Assembly (NCBI GenBank): GCA_050299335.1
Contig: JBNKVT010000051.1
Coordinates: forward strand, 1 to 64,000
From: JBNKVT01 sp050299335
GTDB taxonomy: Bacteria > Pseudomonadota > Alphaproteobacteria > Rhodobacterales > Rhodobacteraceae
Reading direction: 5' to 3'
DNA length: 64,000 nt
The position numbers and the translations under genes were made by a program. This document shows, one piece after another, positions 51,082 to 60,033 of this stretch (positions within the stretch are counted from its first letter, which is position 1; each line of letters begins with the position of its first letter). The notes under the pieces are model-generated. The model was not told where the DNA came from. It ran no database searches and saw only the letters and a program-made list of their open reading frames with translations.

Positions 51082-51396
51082 TCAGTACGCCGCAATACCT
51101 CCGGCATCGAACATGCCGCGCCACTGGCGCAACCGCCAACGCATGATGGTGACCTTCGCCCGGATCCCGGCCCTGACATAGGGGTCTTCGGCCTCGAAGC
51201 GGCGCGCCTCCTCCGGATCGTCCGAATCCAGCAGACTGGCCCCGCCCAGAATGGTCTTCCCGTCCTCGGCAAGGACCGCCCCAGACGCCAGCAGCCGCTC
51301 GCCCGCCGCTGCCAGATGCGCCCGATGCGCGTCCCGCACCTCCTCGCGCGCGGCTTCCATGACGTCATGATCTTCGGCCAGAATTAGGTAGGGCAT
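51082..51396 (-). CDS. YciI-family protein
   Basis: A 104-residue cytoplasmic protein of the YciI/ferredoxin-like dimer family: PYLILAEDHDV at the start, HRAHLAAAGERLLASGAVL, and DPYVRAGIRAKVTIMRW. GGGAGGAACCC precedes the ATG. The function is uncertain across the family. Confidence 0.87.
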   Translation of the reverse strand: MPYLILAEDHDVMEAAREEVRDAHRAHLAAAGERLLASGAVLAEDGKTILGGASLLDSDDPEEARRFEAEDPYVRAGIRAKVTIMRWRLRQWRGMFDAGGIAAY

Positions 51397-51610
51397 GGGT
51401 TCCTCCCGAGAGATGCGTTCGCGACATGCTTTTATCTTCTGCATTCGCCAACTGGCAGCCCCATCCGGGCCGAATTCCCTTGTCAGACCCTTCCGCGCAC
51501 CCATAATCGGGTTCAAAAGCGAGCAGCGGAATGCGCAGACAGGCGGCAAGACCCCACCCCCGCATACCGGTTACCGGAACCCGGTCGGCCAACGGCATGG
51601 TCTCCAAACC

Positions 51611-52417
51611 ATGATCGGCGTCTTCGACAGCGGCCTCGGCGGGCTGACGGTGCTGGAGGGCTTCCGCGCCCGGCTGCCGGTGCAGGGCTTCGTCTATTTC
51701 GGCGACAACGCCAACGCCCCGATCGGCACCCGGTCCGCTGAGGAAATCACCCGGATTACCCGGGCCGGATGCGAGATCCTGTTCGATCATGGGTGTGACC
51801 TCGTCATCCTGGCCTGCAACACCGCCTCCGCCGTGGCGCTGCGCCGCCTGCAGGAGACCTGGGTTCCGGTGGACAAGCGCGTCCTCGGCGTCTTCGTCCC
51901 GATGATCGAGGTCCTCGCCGGCCGCCAATGGGCCGACAACACACCGCCCCGCGAAGTCGCCCTCAAACGCGCCGCCCTCTTCGCCACCCCGGCCACCATC
52001 GCCAGCCACGCTTTCGAACGCGAACTCGGCTTCCGCGCGAAAGGCGTCGAGGTCTTCGGCCAGCCCTGCCCCGGCCTCGTCGACGCCATCGAGGCCGGCG
52101 ACCGCCCCACCGCCGAGGCCCTGACCCGCGACATGGTCGCCGCCATCCTCGCCCGCTGCCCCAAACCGCAAGCCGCCGTCCTCGGCTGTACCCACTACCC
52201 GTTGATGACCGAGACCTTCCGCTCCACCCTGCCCCACGACACCAATATCCTGTCGCAACCCCAGATCGCCGGAGAGGCTCTGGCCGACTATCTTCGCCGG
52301 CATCCGCGCTTCGCCGGCGGCGAGGGCGTGCGCTATCTCACCAGTGGCGATCCGGGCGAGGTCGGCGCGCGGGCGCAACTTTTCCTTGGCCGCAAGGCGC
52401 AATTCGAACGCCCCTGA
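51611..52417 (+). CDS. murI: Glutamate racemase
   Basis: Interconverts L- and D-glutamate for peptidoglycan. The product has 268 residues. IGVFDSGLGGLTVL is the N-terminal signature; the two catalytic cysteines are Cys69 (ACNTAS) and Cys193 (GCTHYPL). The start at 51611 was chosen because homologues begin at this motif. It is followed 57 bases later by argC. Confidence 0.93.
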   Translation: MIGVFDSGLGGLTVLEGFRARLPVQGFVYFGDNANAPIGTRSAEEITRITRAGCEILFDHGCDLVILACNTASAVALRRLQETWVPVDKRVLGVFVPMIEVLAGRQWADNTPPREVALKRAALFATPATIASHAFERELGFRAKGVEVFGQPCPGLVDAIEAGDRPTAEALTRDMVAAILARCPKPQAAVLGCTHYPLMTETFRSTLPHDTNILSQPQIAGEALADYLRRHPRFAGGEGVRYLTSGDPGEVGARAQLFLGRKAQFERP

Positions 52418-52474
52418 TTGCAAGCGCGCGGCAACCGGCCTATAGCGCTCCTTCACTTCGAGGGGAAACGGCCC

Positions 52475-53503
52475 ATGCAGACCTACAATGTCGCGATCTT
52501 CGGTGCCTCCGGCTATACCGGCGCCGAGCTCGTCCGCCTCATCGCCACCCATCCCGCGTTAGACATCAAGGCCCTCACCGCCGACCGCCGTGCCGGCGAA
52601 GAGATGGGCGCCGTCTTCCCGCATCTCGCCCATCTGGACCTGCCCCGCCTCACCCGTATCGAAGAAGTGGACCCAGGCAAGCTCGACCTCATCTTCTGCG
52701 CCCTGCCGCACGCCACCTCGCAAAGGGTCGTCGCTGCCCTGCCGGAGACGGTGAAGATCGTCGATCTGTCCGCTGATTTCCGCCTCCGCGATCCGTCCGT
52801 CTATGCCAAATGGTACGGGCAGGAGCATTATGCGCCCGAGCTCCAGGAACAGGCCGTCTATGGCCTCACCGAGTTTTACCGCGACGAGATCCGCGCCGCC
52901 CGGCTGGTCGCGGGCACCGGCTGCAACGCGGCGACCGGCAACTACGCCATCCTGCCGCTCCTGAAGGCCGGCATCATCGACCCCGACGAGATCGTGATCG
53001 ACCTCAAATCCGGCGTCTCGGGGGCCGGACGGTCGGCGAAAGAAGAGATGCTCCACGCCGAAATCTCCGAGGCCACCCGCGCCTATAAACTCGCCAACCA
53101 CCGGCATCTGGCGGAATTCGAACAGGAATTCTCTCGCGCCGCAGGCCGCCCCGTCACCTGCACCTTTGCCCCGCATCTGGTGCCGCAAAACCGCGGCATC
53201 CTCGCCACCATCTACCTCAAGAGCGCACCCGAAGACATTCACGCAACCCTTTCGAAACACTACGAAAACGAGACATTTCTCCGCGTCTTGCCCTTTGGCG
53301 CGTTTCCTTCCACCGCCCATATCCGCGGCTCCAACCTCTGCCTTCTCGGCGTTGTCCCCGACCGCCGCCCGGGCCGGGCCATCGTGGTCTCGGTGCTCGA
53401 CAACCTCACCAAGGGCTCCAGCGGGCAGGCAATCCAGAACGCCAACCTGATGCTCGGCCTGCCCGAGACCACGGGCCTCGACCTTGCGCCGCTCTTCCCG
53501 TGA
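52475..53503 (+). CDS. argC: N-acetyl-gamma-glutamyl-phosphate reductase
   Basis: Third step of arginine synthesis, NADPH-dependent reduction of N-acetylglutamyl phosphate. The product has 342 residues. The nucleotide fold begins VAIFGASGYTGAELVRL, and the catalytic Cys150 is in GTGCNAATGNYAI. The ATG at 52475 has AGGGGAAA upstream. Confidence 0.95.
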   Translation: MQTYNVAIFGASGYTGAELVRLIATHPALDIKALTADRRAGEEMGAVFPHLAHLDLPRLTRIEEVDPGKLDLIFCALPHATSQRVVAALPETVKIVDLSADFRLRDPSVYAKWYGQEHYAPELQEQAVYGLTEFYRDEIRAARLVAGTGCNAATGNYAILPLLKAGIIDPDEIVIDLKSGVSGAGRSAKEEMLHAEISEATRAYKLANHRHLAEFEQEFSRAAGRPVTCTFAPHLVPQNRGILATIYLKSAPEDIHATLSKHYENETFLRVLPFGAFPSTAHIRGSNLCLLGVVPDRRPGRAIVVSVLDNLTKGSSGQAIQNANLMLGLPETTGLDLAPLFP

Positions 53504-53559
53504 GACCGCGCCCCTTTGACGAATCGCTTCGCAAACCTAGATAGAGGGCGGAGGTGCCC

Positions 53560-53976
53560 ATGGCCGGTCAGAGGAAGAAACGCCGCATCCAGCTGATTGT
53601 CGCTGGTTTCGTCCTGATCGCCGTCGCCGCGACGGCGATTGGCTACGGGTTCTCCAAGGGTATCCAGCTTTACCGCAGCCCGTCCGAGATCACTGCCGAC
53701 CCGCCCCGTCCCGGCGAGGTCTTCAAGCTTGGCGGCATGGTGCTCGAAGGCTCCTGGCAGCGGGGTGATACCCATGTCTTCACCATCACCGACTATGCCG
53801 AAGAGATGCAGGTCCGCTACGAAGGCATCGTGCCGGACCTCTTCGGCGAGGGCACTGGTACCATCGTTACGGGCCGGATCGAGGGGGACGTGTTCGTTGC
53901 CACCGAAGTGCTGGCCAAGCATGACGAAAGCTACACGCCGCGCGAAGTTGTCGAGAGCCTGCATCCAGAACAATAG
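53560..53976 (+). CDS. ccmE: Cytochrome c maturation haem chaperone CcmE
   Basis: A 138-residue membrane-anchored periplasmic protein carrying haem to the cytochrome c ligase. One N-terminal membrane segment (IQLIVAGFVLIAVAATAIGYGF) precedes an OB-fold; the haem-binding His121 is in VLAKHDESY. GGAGG lies five bases before the ATG at 53560; a GTG two codons earlier overlaps that site. No other ccm genes are adjacent. Confidence 0.94.
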   Translation: MAGQRKKRRIQLIVAGFVLIAVAATAIGYGFSKGIQLYRSPSEITADPPRPGEVFKLGGMVLEGSWQRGDTHVFTITDYAEEMQVRYEGIVPDLFGEGTGTIVTGRIEGDVFVATEVLAKHDESYTPREVVESLHPEQ

Positions 53977-54173
53977 CCGTTCGGCCCAGCGGCGCTTTGC
54001 GCGTTCGTCTTGGAGGACCCGGCAAATGGAATATGCGACATCAGGTCCGGTCGATCGGCGCTTGCTCAAACGCGAGGAAGCGCAAATACCTATGCCATGG
54101 CCTGTCCCGTCAATGGAAAAGGGTAGGCGAGGCAGGCTGGCTCTGCGGGTTCAGAACCTGCCTGCCGACCACA

Positions 54174-55604
54174 TCACAGCAGCGATTGCACATTGACCCC
54201 GAAGGTCACCGCTCCGATCAACTCACCAGTGGCGGGATCGAAAATCGGCATCGAGACCTGGGACTGATAGACTTGCGTCGACTCGTCGAATTCCACCTCC
54301 GAGATATGCACCGTCCCTGACCCGTTTCCGTAGGTCTCCTGCCATTTGGCCTCGTCTCCCTGCCAGTAGTCAGACGTCACGGCACTTTGCGCCACGTTCA
54401 GCCCGACATTGTCCATCACGAAGACCTCAGTGACGAAACCCGCCGTCTCGGCTTGCCGGCCCTGAAGCCAGCGCGAGGCCGGACGGGACATCAGATCGTC
54501 GATCAGCGGGTGAACTTCGGCTTCCGTCTCGGCGCGCCACTGCTTGTCCAGCGCGTCGATCACGGCTTGCGTGATCCCCGGCGTCCCCCGGTTCTGCGCG
54601 AGCAGGGCCTCGACAATCAGTGGCTCTTCGGTCCAGGCGGCGAGCTGCGCATCGGCAAAGCCGGCCAACGGCACCCGGTAGACATCCTCGCTGCCGGGCG
54701 TGGCCAGGAGATAGCGCGTGACGATATTGTCCATATCCAGCAAGAGCCCGTCCGCCGCCCGGTTGACTGCCGCGATCGCTGCCGCATCCGCGGTTCCGCC
54801 CGAGGAAAGCGCGTCGAATACTGGTTTCACCTCGCGCCAGCGGCCCCAGGCCCGGTCCAACTCGTCGCGGATACCCTCATTGGGCGGCGGCCTTACCCCG
54901 GCATCAGCCCGTCCATCGCGCAGGGCCTCCAGGCTCGCCTCGAATACCTCCGCCGTCTCGGCCAGCACATCGGCATCGCCGCGACCAGTCCCGAGTGCAC
55001 AGGCTTCGGCCCGGAGCGATTGCGAGAACATCCTCTGCCGCCCGGCGATGGAGATCGCCATCGCGTCGACCTGCAGCAGGGTCGCAGGATCGGCATAGAG
55101 CCCCGACATCAGCGACCCGACCGTGTCGGCGGCGTCGAGAAGGGTTGGGGCACCGACCTCGATCACCGCCGCACTGGAAGCGAGATTTTCACCTTCCAGT
55201 AACCGCCCAACGGCACCGTCCAGCGGTGCCCAGGCTTGTTTCAGACGTGTCAGCGCGGCCAAAGCCTTGGGATGGCTTTCCGCGGCGGCCACGCCTAGCA
55301 ACTGATCTCCAAACTCCAGGGCGTTGATAATATGCGAAAAATCGCCGCGCGCCTGTAGAAGCTCGACCTGCGCTTGGTCGGTCTCGACCCCCGAGGCCAG
55401 ATTGCACGAGGCCGCCGCGATCCGCTGGGTCAGAGTCCTGAGCTTGCCCGAAAGGTTGATCCGTGCCTTGCCGCCATTGCCGGTCTCAATCGCCCGGGCG
55501 GAACCGGAACCGGGATCGCTGAAGATGCTGAAAGGGTCGGTCGGGCTGAGGGTAGCCACGGTGCCGCAAAGCACCGCCAGCCAGGCGGATTTGATCAAGG
55601 TCAT
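54174..55604 (-). CDS. Periplasmic sensor-like protein with two PilJ-type domains and a Cache-like domain
   Basis: A 476-residue protein with a signal peptide (IKSAWLAVLCGTVATLS). Two PilJ/NIT-like helical modules are marked by INLSGKLRTLTQRIAAASCNL (about residue 48) and ISIAGRQRMFSQSLRAEAC (about 185). The C-terminal part (VTSDYWQGDEAKWQETYG, ISMPIFDPATGELIGAV-like sequence) resembles a single Cache/PDC domain. There is no transmembrane anchor after the signal and no chemotaxis, kinase or cyclase output, so it is likely a soluble periplasmic ligand-binding component. Partner unknown. Confidence 0.78.
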   Translation of the reverse strand: MTLIKSAWLAVLCGTVATLSPTDPFSIFSDPGSGSARAIETGNGGKARINLSGKLRTLTQRIAAASCNLASGVETDQAQVELLQARGDFSHIINALEFGDQLLGVAAAESHPKALAALTRLKQAWAPLDGAVGRLLEGENLASSAAVIEVGAPTLLDAADTVGSLMSGLYADPATLLQVDAMAISIAGRQRMFSQSLRAEACALGTGRGDADVLAETAEVFEASLEALRDGRADAGVRPPPNEGIRDELDRAWGRWREVKPVFDALSSGGTADAAAIAAVNRAADGLLLDMDNIVTRYLLATPGSEDVYRVPLAGFADAQLAAWTEEPLIVEALLAQNRGTPGITQAVIDALDKQWRAETEAEVHPLIDDLMSRPASRWLQGRQAETAGFVTEVFVMDNVGLNVAQSAVTSDYWQGDEAKWQETYGNGSGTVHISEVEFDESTQVYQSQVSMPIFDPATGELIGAVTFGVNVQSLL

Positions 55605-56253
55605 TACTGATTACGCTCTCTAACTTCGTCACGCACGGTACTCAGGGGACAGAACGCCCCCAAAATGACGGCAACATTACGGCGAATATGAAATTGCTTG
55701 GGCAGTTTAGGGGACACAGAGGGAAAGACCCCAAAGCAATTATTCTCGAAGCAAGATAGGAGTTTTCCTAAATTCAACGAATTTGGTGAGGGAAGACGCG
55801 CGTGTTGTTTCGCTGATGATTGCGGGGTTAGTGTGACACTCAATCAGCCGGGAAATATGCAAATACCTGGAAAACCTGAGAACCGCCTTCTCGCCGCCAT
55901 GCGCGGAAAGGCTGCCCGGTATCGCGCTGGGTGCGACCGATGATTTTGTTGATCGATATGACAGTTTGTCCGTCACGTCGGTGTGCAGTACAGGTCGGCT
56001 TGTCCTGGCCTGCACGGAGGGTCTCGCCAGCCGACATGATGGCTTGTCCGGACGGGATTGAGGGTCCTGAGCGTGTTTCCCGGGTGTCAGACCGGTTTTT
56101 CGGCAGCTCGATTCGCGTCATTTCGGCAGCGGCGCACCCACACCACCCGGTGTCTACATTCCGGGAAGCGCCACCATGCCTTTCGGGATCAGAACGCATT
56201 TACCCTCCCCAAGAGGAGGATCGGGGCGGAGGCTTTGGGCCAGATTAGAGGTC
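55605..56253. other. Intergenic region, no gene seen
   Basis: About 650 bases. Short frames exist on both strands but none has a convincing start, ribosome binding site or family resemblance. The part near 55680-55780 is relatively AT-rich. Nothing further can be supported. Confidence 0.5.
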
Positions 56254-56739
56254 TCAAAGTCGCAGCCGCCAGAATTCCTGATCCATGACCTGACCATGCG
56301 CCTCGATATCCCGCGTGATTTCGACGATTTCGAACCCATAAGCCGCGTAGAGTTTCCTGGCTCCGGTCAGGCAGGAATAGGTCATCAGCCGAAGGGTGGC
56401 GATGCGGTGGCTTCGTGCATGGGCGAGGGCCGTGTCCATGAGGCACCGCGCGATGCCCTGGCGGCGGCAAGTCGGGTCGACGAGGACGAAATTGAGGAAG
56501 GCGGCGTTGCCGGGGCGGATGGAAATGGCGATGGAACCGACTCGGGTGCTTTCGTCGCGCGCGATCCAGAGGCGCTTGAACGGGTCGTCGAGGGAAAGGA
56601 ATTCTTCCATGCGTCCGGCGATGGCGTCGCCGAAATCAGGGGTGAAACCGAACTCGGCGGCGTACCAGTCGCGGTGTTTTTCGATGATCCAGTCGGGGTC
56701 GCCGTCCCTGCCTGGCCGCAGCGTTGCCGGGCCGGTCAT
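56254..56739 (-). CDS. GNAT-family N-acetyltransferase
   Basis: A 161-residue enzyme transferring acetyl from acetyl-CoA to an unidentified amine. The acetyl-CoA loop reads RRQGIARCLMDTAL, preceded by the beta-strand FLNFVLVDPT and followed by LYAAYGFEIV. The start at 56739 (MTGPATLRPG) is preferred because the 15-codon extension lies in the rpmB terminator. Confidence 0.88.
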   Translation of the reverse strand: MTGPATLRPGRDGDPDWIIEKHRDWYAAEFGFTPDFGDAIAGRMEEFLSLDDPFKRLWIARDESTRVGSIAISIRPGNAAFLNFVLVDPTCRRQGIARCLMDTALAHARSHRIATLRLMTYSCLTGARKLYAAYGFEIVEITRDIEAHGQVMDQEFWRLRL

Positions 56740-56764
56740 CGGCCCGCGCCCCCCTGAAAACGCC

Positions 56765-56797
56765 ACAGCCCCGCCGGATCGCATCGGGCGGGGCTGT
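56765..56797. terminator. Bidirectional terminator between rpmB and the GNAT gene
   Basis: ACAGCCCCGCC pairs with GGCGGGGCTGT across an 11-base loop. A T-run follows on the plus strand, and a short T-run occurs after the stem on the minus strand. It lies just beyond the rpmB stop. Confidence 0.75.
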
Positions 56798-56818
56798 TTT
56801 GTTGCTTGTGCAAGCGGA

Positions 56819-57103
56819 TCAGGCCTGGGCGGCCTTGGCGATGTCCTTCTTGACCTTCAGCGCGGCAGGCGACAGGTCGGCATCCTTGGCTTTAGCGAGG
56901 AAGGCGTCCAGCCCGCCCCGGTGATCGACGGTGCGAAGGGCAGCGGCGGAAATCTTGAACTTGAAGGACTGGCCGAGCGTGTCGGAGGTGAGGGTCACAT
57001 CGTTCAGGTTCGGCAGGAACCGGCGCTTGGTCTTGTTATTGGCGTGGCTGACATTATTGCCAACCATCGGACCCTTGCCGGTCAGTTCACAGCGGCGAGA
57101 CAT
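56819..57103 (-). CDS. rpmB: 50S ribosomal protein L28
   Basis: A 94-residue ribosomal protein beginning SRRCELTGKGPMVGNNVSHANNKTKRRF, the L28 signature. The start at 57103 matches the family; the 21-codon upstream extension does not. It carries the slightly longer C-terminus usual in alphaproteobacteria. Confidence 0.97.
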   Translation of the reverse strand: MSRRCELTGKGPMVGNNVSHANNKTKRRFLPNLNDVTLTSDTLGQSFKFKISAAALRTVDHRGGLDAFLAKAKDADLSPAALKVKKDIAKAAQA

Positions 57104-57203
57104 GTTGCATGTCCTCTCGGTTAGTACGTGCGGGGTCGCCTGCGTCCGGCGCGGGACCCGGTTCAACTCGAAGCCCGCTCTTTAGGCGAAGGCAGGGGAG
57201 GCG

Positions 57204-57662
57204 TCAAGCCTCGCGACGCAGCTTGAAAAATTCCTTTAAAAGCGCCTCGGAGGCTGCCTCGCCAATCCCGGCGACGATCTCGGGCGCGTGGTGGCATTGG
57301 GGATGCGAAAACACCCGCGCGCCGTGCTCGACTCCACCCGATTTCGGGTCCGAAGCCCCATAAACCAGCCGCGCGATCCGGGCGAAGGAAATCGCGGCGG
57401 CGCACATCGGGCAGGGTTCCAGCGTCACATAAAGCGTGGCCCCGGTCAGCCTTTCTGACCCGGCGAGACCGGCCGCCCTGCGGATCACCAGGATCTCGGC
57501 ATGGGCCGTAGGGTCGGCCAATTCGCGGGTCCGGTTGCCGTCGCGGGCCAGTTCGGCTCCAGTTTCGTCCACCAGCACCGCCCCCACGGGCACTTCGCCG
57601 CGCCCGGCGGCGGCGCGGGCTTCGGCGAGGGCGGTCTCCATATGCGGGGCGAAACGGGTCAT
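57204..57662 (-). CDS. tadA: tRNA-specific adenosine deaminase TadA
   Basis: Deaminates A34 to inosine in tRNA-Arg(ACG). The product has 152 residues. The zinc site is visible: HAEILVIRRAA supplies His and the catalytic Glu, and PCPMCAAAI the two Cys. The start at 57662 (MTRFAPHMETAL) fits the family length. It lies 100 bases upstream of rpmB on the same strand. Confidence 0.95.
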   Translation of the reverse strand: MTRFAPHMETALAEARAAAGRGEVPVGAVLVDETGAELARDGNRTRELADPTAHAEILVIRRAAGLAGSERLTGATLYVTLEPCPMCAAAISFARIARLVYGASDPKSGGVEHGARVFSHPQCHHAPEIVAGIGEAASEALLKEFFKLRREA

Positions 57663-57795
57663 GGCAGGCCTTATGCCTCCCTTTCGCCTCCGAGGGGAAG
57701 GGCTTGGCAATTGTCGGGGCGTTTGAACCTCGGGATTTGCCACAGCGTCTCATCCCTGCCAGTCTCACACGAACCCACGTAGAAAGGGGAGTACC

Positions 57796-58239
57796 ATGCC
57801 ACTCGGAGCCCGCGCCGCCAATCCGATCAATACCCAGGCACCCTTGCCGATCTTCTGCCACACCGCCACGCTTTACTGGATCCTGCAGGAAAACGCCGGG
57901 GGCGGGCTCGATCCCGATGCGACGGTGATCGCGGCGGCCAATCTGATGCCGCAAGCCTTTTTCACCGACACGGCCAAATCCGGCACCTGGAACTTCGCCA
58001 TCACCCCGAGCACGCCACCGGTCGGCACCGTACTCTTCTGGCCCCAGCACCCGACCCATACAGCGATCGTCACGGGAGCGAACCAGATCAGCGGTTATAA
58101 CCAGAGCGTGGTCTTCGCCGGCGCCGGTGCCGGACCGGCCTACGCCACCTGTGCGCCCGCGGCCATCAATCCGGGGCTGAGCGAGTGCAAGACCATTGGC
58201 GAAGCCCAGGTGCTGGCCGCTGCGGCCATGCTGGGATAG
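57796..58239 (+). CDS. Small protein with possible papain-like (NlpC/CHAP-type) fold
   Basis: Not firmly recognised; 147 residues without a signal peptide. A Cys at residue 21 heads a hydrophobic helix (FCHTATLYWIL), VGTVLFWPQHPTHTAIVTG places a His at the start of a beta-strand, and ISGYNQ follows, the Cys-His-Asn order of papain-like amidases. AAAGGGG precedes the ATG. If the fold is right it may be a peptidase or amidase acting in the cytoplasm or released by lysis. Confidence 0.65.
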   Translation: MPLGARAANPINTQAPLPIFCHTATLYWILQENAGGGLDPDATVIAAANLMPQAFFTDTAKSGTWNFAITPSTPPVGTVLFWPQHPTHTAIVTGANQISGYNQSVVFAGAGAGPAYATCAPAAINPGLSECKTIGEAQVLAAAAMLG

Positions 58240-58260
58240 CGGCGGAGATTTGAGGCCCGG

Positions 58261-59136
58261 CTATTCGCCTGCCTCTTCCCCGGCTTCTTCCTCGATGAAC
58301 ACCCCGAAATCCGAGGCCCCGATCAGCACCTCGGCCCCGCTCAGGTTTCCGAGCCCGTGGACCGTGAGATGGACATCCTCGTTCAGCTCCCGCGACAGGA
58401 TAACCAACCCTCCGATCCCGCTCATCGGATTGACATCGCCGCCGGCATTCTGGGTGCCGTCGTCGAACTCCATGCCGCCGACCAGGACCCGGGATCTTTG
58501 GAAATCGGTCAGCGAAAAGGCCTCGGCCCGTCCGCCGCCGCCGGATCGGATGAGCTGCAAAACGAAAATCTCGCGCCCATTGGTATAGACCGCCACCGCC
58601 ATATCGCCGCCGAACTGGCGCAGCGACCTCGCGGCGTTCACGGCAGCCGGCCCGCCCAGAACCTCCTGTTCAGCATCAGTGAGACTGTCCAGCCCTCCGT
58701 CCTCGAAGCGTTCGACAAGCCCGGCAATGATCTCTTCACGGCGCGTTGGATCGGCGGCGACATCCAGGATTGCCAGTTCCACAACCCCACGCACGATCCG
58801 CCCGTCACGGACCCCGGTGAACTCCTCCCGCCGCCAGCCCACGGGGGCGGGCGCAAGGGCCAGGATATCCGGGTTCCGCGAGGCCGCATCCATACCGAGC
58901 CCGCTATAGATCGCATCGTGCAACCGGTCGCGGAGCGACACTTCCCCGCCCGTCGCCATCGCGTAAATCAGCAACACGACGATGACCGCCAGGGCGATAC
59001 CGGTTATGCCGACGATCCAAAGAAGCGGCCCCTGAAGGGTAGCGCGCTCCGGTTCCTTGGCGAATTCCGCAGCCGCCCTTTCGGCCCGCCGTGCCCGATC
59101 CCGGGCGGCCAGTTTCTCGAAGCGTTTTTCCGACAC
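58261..59136 (-). CDS. Single-pass membrane protein of unknown function, 291 residues
   Basis: A charged cytoplasmic N-terminus (KRFEKLAARDRARRAERAAAEF) precedes one membrane segment (LLWIVGITGIALAVIVVLLIYAM, about residues 38-61); the remaining ~230 residues would be periplasmic. The C-terminus is rich in Glu. No domain is recognised. Confidence 0.78.
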   Translation of the reverse strand: MSEKRFEKLAARDRARRAERAAAEFAKEPERATLQGPLLWIVGITGIALAVIVVLLIYAMATGGEVSLRDRLHDAIYSGLGMDAASRNPDILALAPAPVGWRREEFTGVRDGRIVRGVVELAILDVAADPTRREEIIAGLVERFEDGGLDSLTDAEQEVLGGPAAVNAARSLRQFGGDMAVAVYTNGREIFVLQLIRSGGGGRAEAFSLTDFQRSRVLVGGMEFDDGTQNAGGDVNPMSGIGGLVILSRELNEDVHLTVHGLGNLSGAEVLIGASDFGVFIEEEAGEEAGE

Positions 59137-59421
59137 GTCTTCAAACCTCGCGATCCCAGTTCATCTTCTGACGCGGACGCCTAGTCGGTGATCGTGACAC
59201 TAAAATGGCAAACGCCGCCTGGTCTGTCCACGCAGAACGCCATTCACGGAGATAATGGGAATTTTAACCAAATGCTCAGTATTTTCTGGCAGCGTCTCCG
59301 GCATTTCAGCGATGGGGTGGCGCACCGCCTCCCTACCGGCAATCCCCCCGGGAGTCCCGCCACGCGGATGGTTCACCCATCCGCGTCCGGTCCTTCCGGG
59401 GTTTTCATTTGGAGCATTTTC

Positions 59422-60033
59422 ATGACCAGCGTCGATAGCATCGCGCGCGAGATCGTCGCCCGTGAGGGCGGCTATGTGAACGACCCCGACGATCCGGGCG
59501 GGGCCACCAAATACGGCGTCACCATCCACACGATGCGCCGCCTCGGTCTCGATCTCGACCGGGACGGGGATGTGGATGCGGCCGATGTCCAGCGCCTCGG
59601 CCTCGATCAGGCGGTGGCCATCTACAAGGAGCATTATTTCGAACGCCCCGGCATCGCCGATCTGCCCGAAGCGCTGCAGGCCAGCGTCTTCGACATGTAT
59701 GTCAATGCCGGGGCCAATGCGGTGAAGATCCTGCAGCGCCTCCTCAACGATTTCGCCGAGAATGTCACCGTGGATGGGGCTATCGGACCGAAAACCGCCG
59801 CCGCCGCCGCCCGCGCCTTTGCCAAGGCCCCCGGACATCTCGCCGATGCCTATGGGATCGCGCGGCGGAATTACTATTACGCCCTCGCCGATGCCCGTCC
59901 GGCCAGCCGCAAATACGCCCGCCGCCAGGATGGCGGCAAGGGCGGCTGGATCAAGCGGGCCGAAGAGTTCATCTCGCCGCGCTTCCACCTCACGGACGCG
60001 CAGCACCGCGCGCGGGTGGCGTCATGGGGCTAG
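59422..60033 (+). CDS. Holin-associated N-acetylmuramidase (GH108), GTA-type endolysin
   Basis: A 203-residue cell-wall hydrolase. The GH108 signature reads VAREGGYVNDPDDPGGATKYGVT with catalytic Glu15. A C-terminal putative peptidoglycan-binding module follows (VDGAIGPKTAAAAARAF). There is no signal peptide; export depends on the holin encoded next, whose gene overlaps the 3' end by ten bases. This pair is like the lysis cassette of the Rhodobacter capsulatus gene transfer agent, encoded away from the main GTA cluster. GGAG lies 11 bases before the ATG. Confidence 0.9.
   Translation: MTSVDSIAREIVAREGGYVNDPDDPGGATKYGVTIHTMRRLGLDLDRDGDVDAADVQRLGLDQAVAIYKEHYFERPGIADLPEALQASVFDMYVNAGANAVKILQRLLNDFAENVTVDGAIGPKTAAAAARAFAKAPGHLADAYGIARRNYYYALADARPASRKYARRQDGGKGGWIKRAEEFISPRFHLTDAQHRARVASWG

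Noticed and set aside
55740..56199. Two short minus-strand frames of 91 and 119 codons
   Set aside because: They overlap each other in different frames, lack ribosome binding sites and resemble no family.
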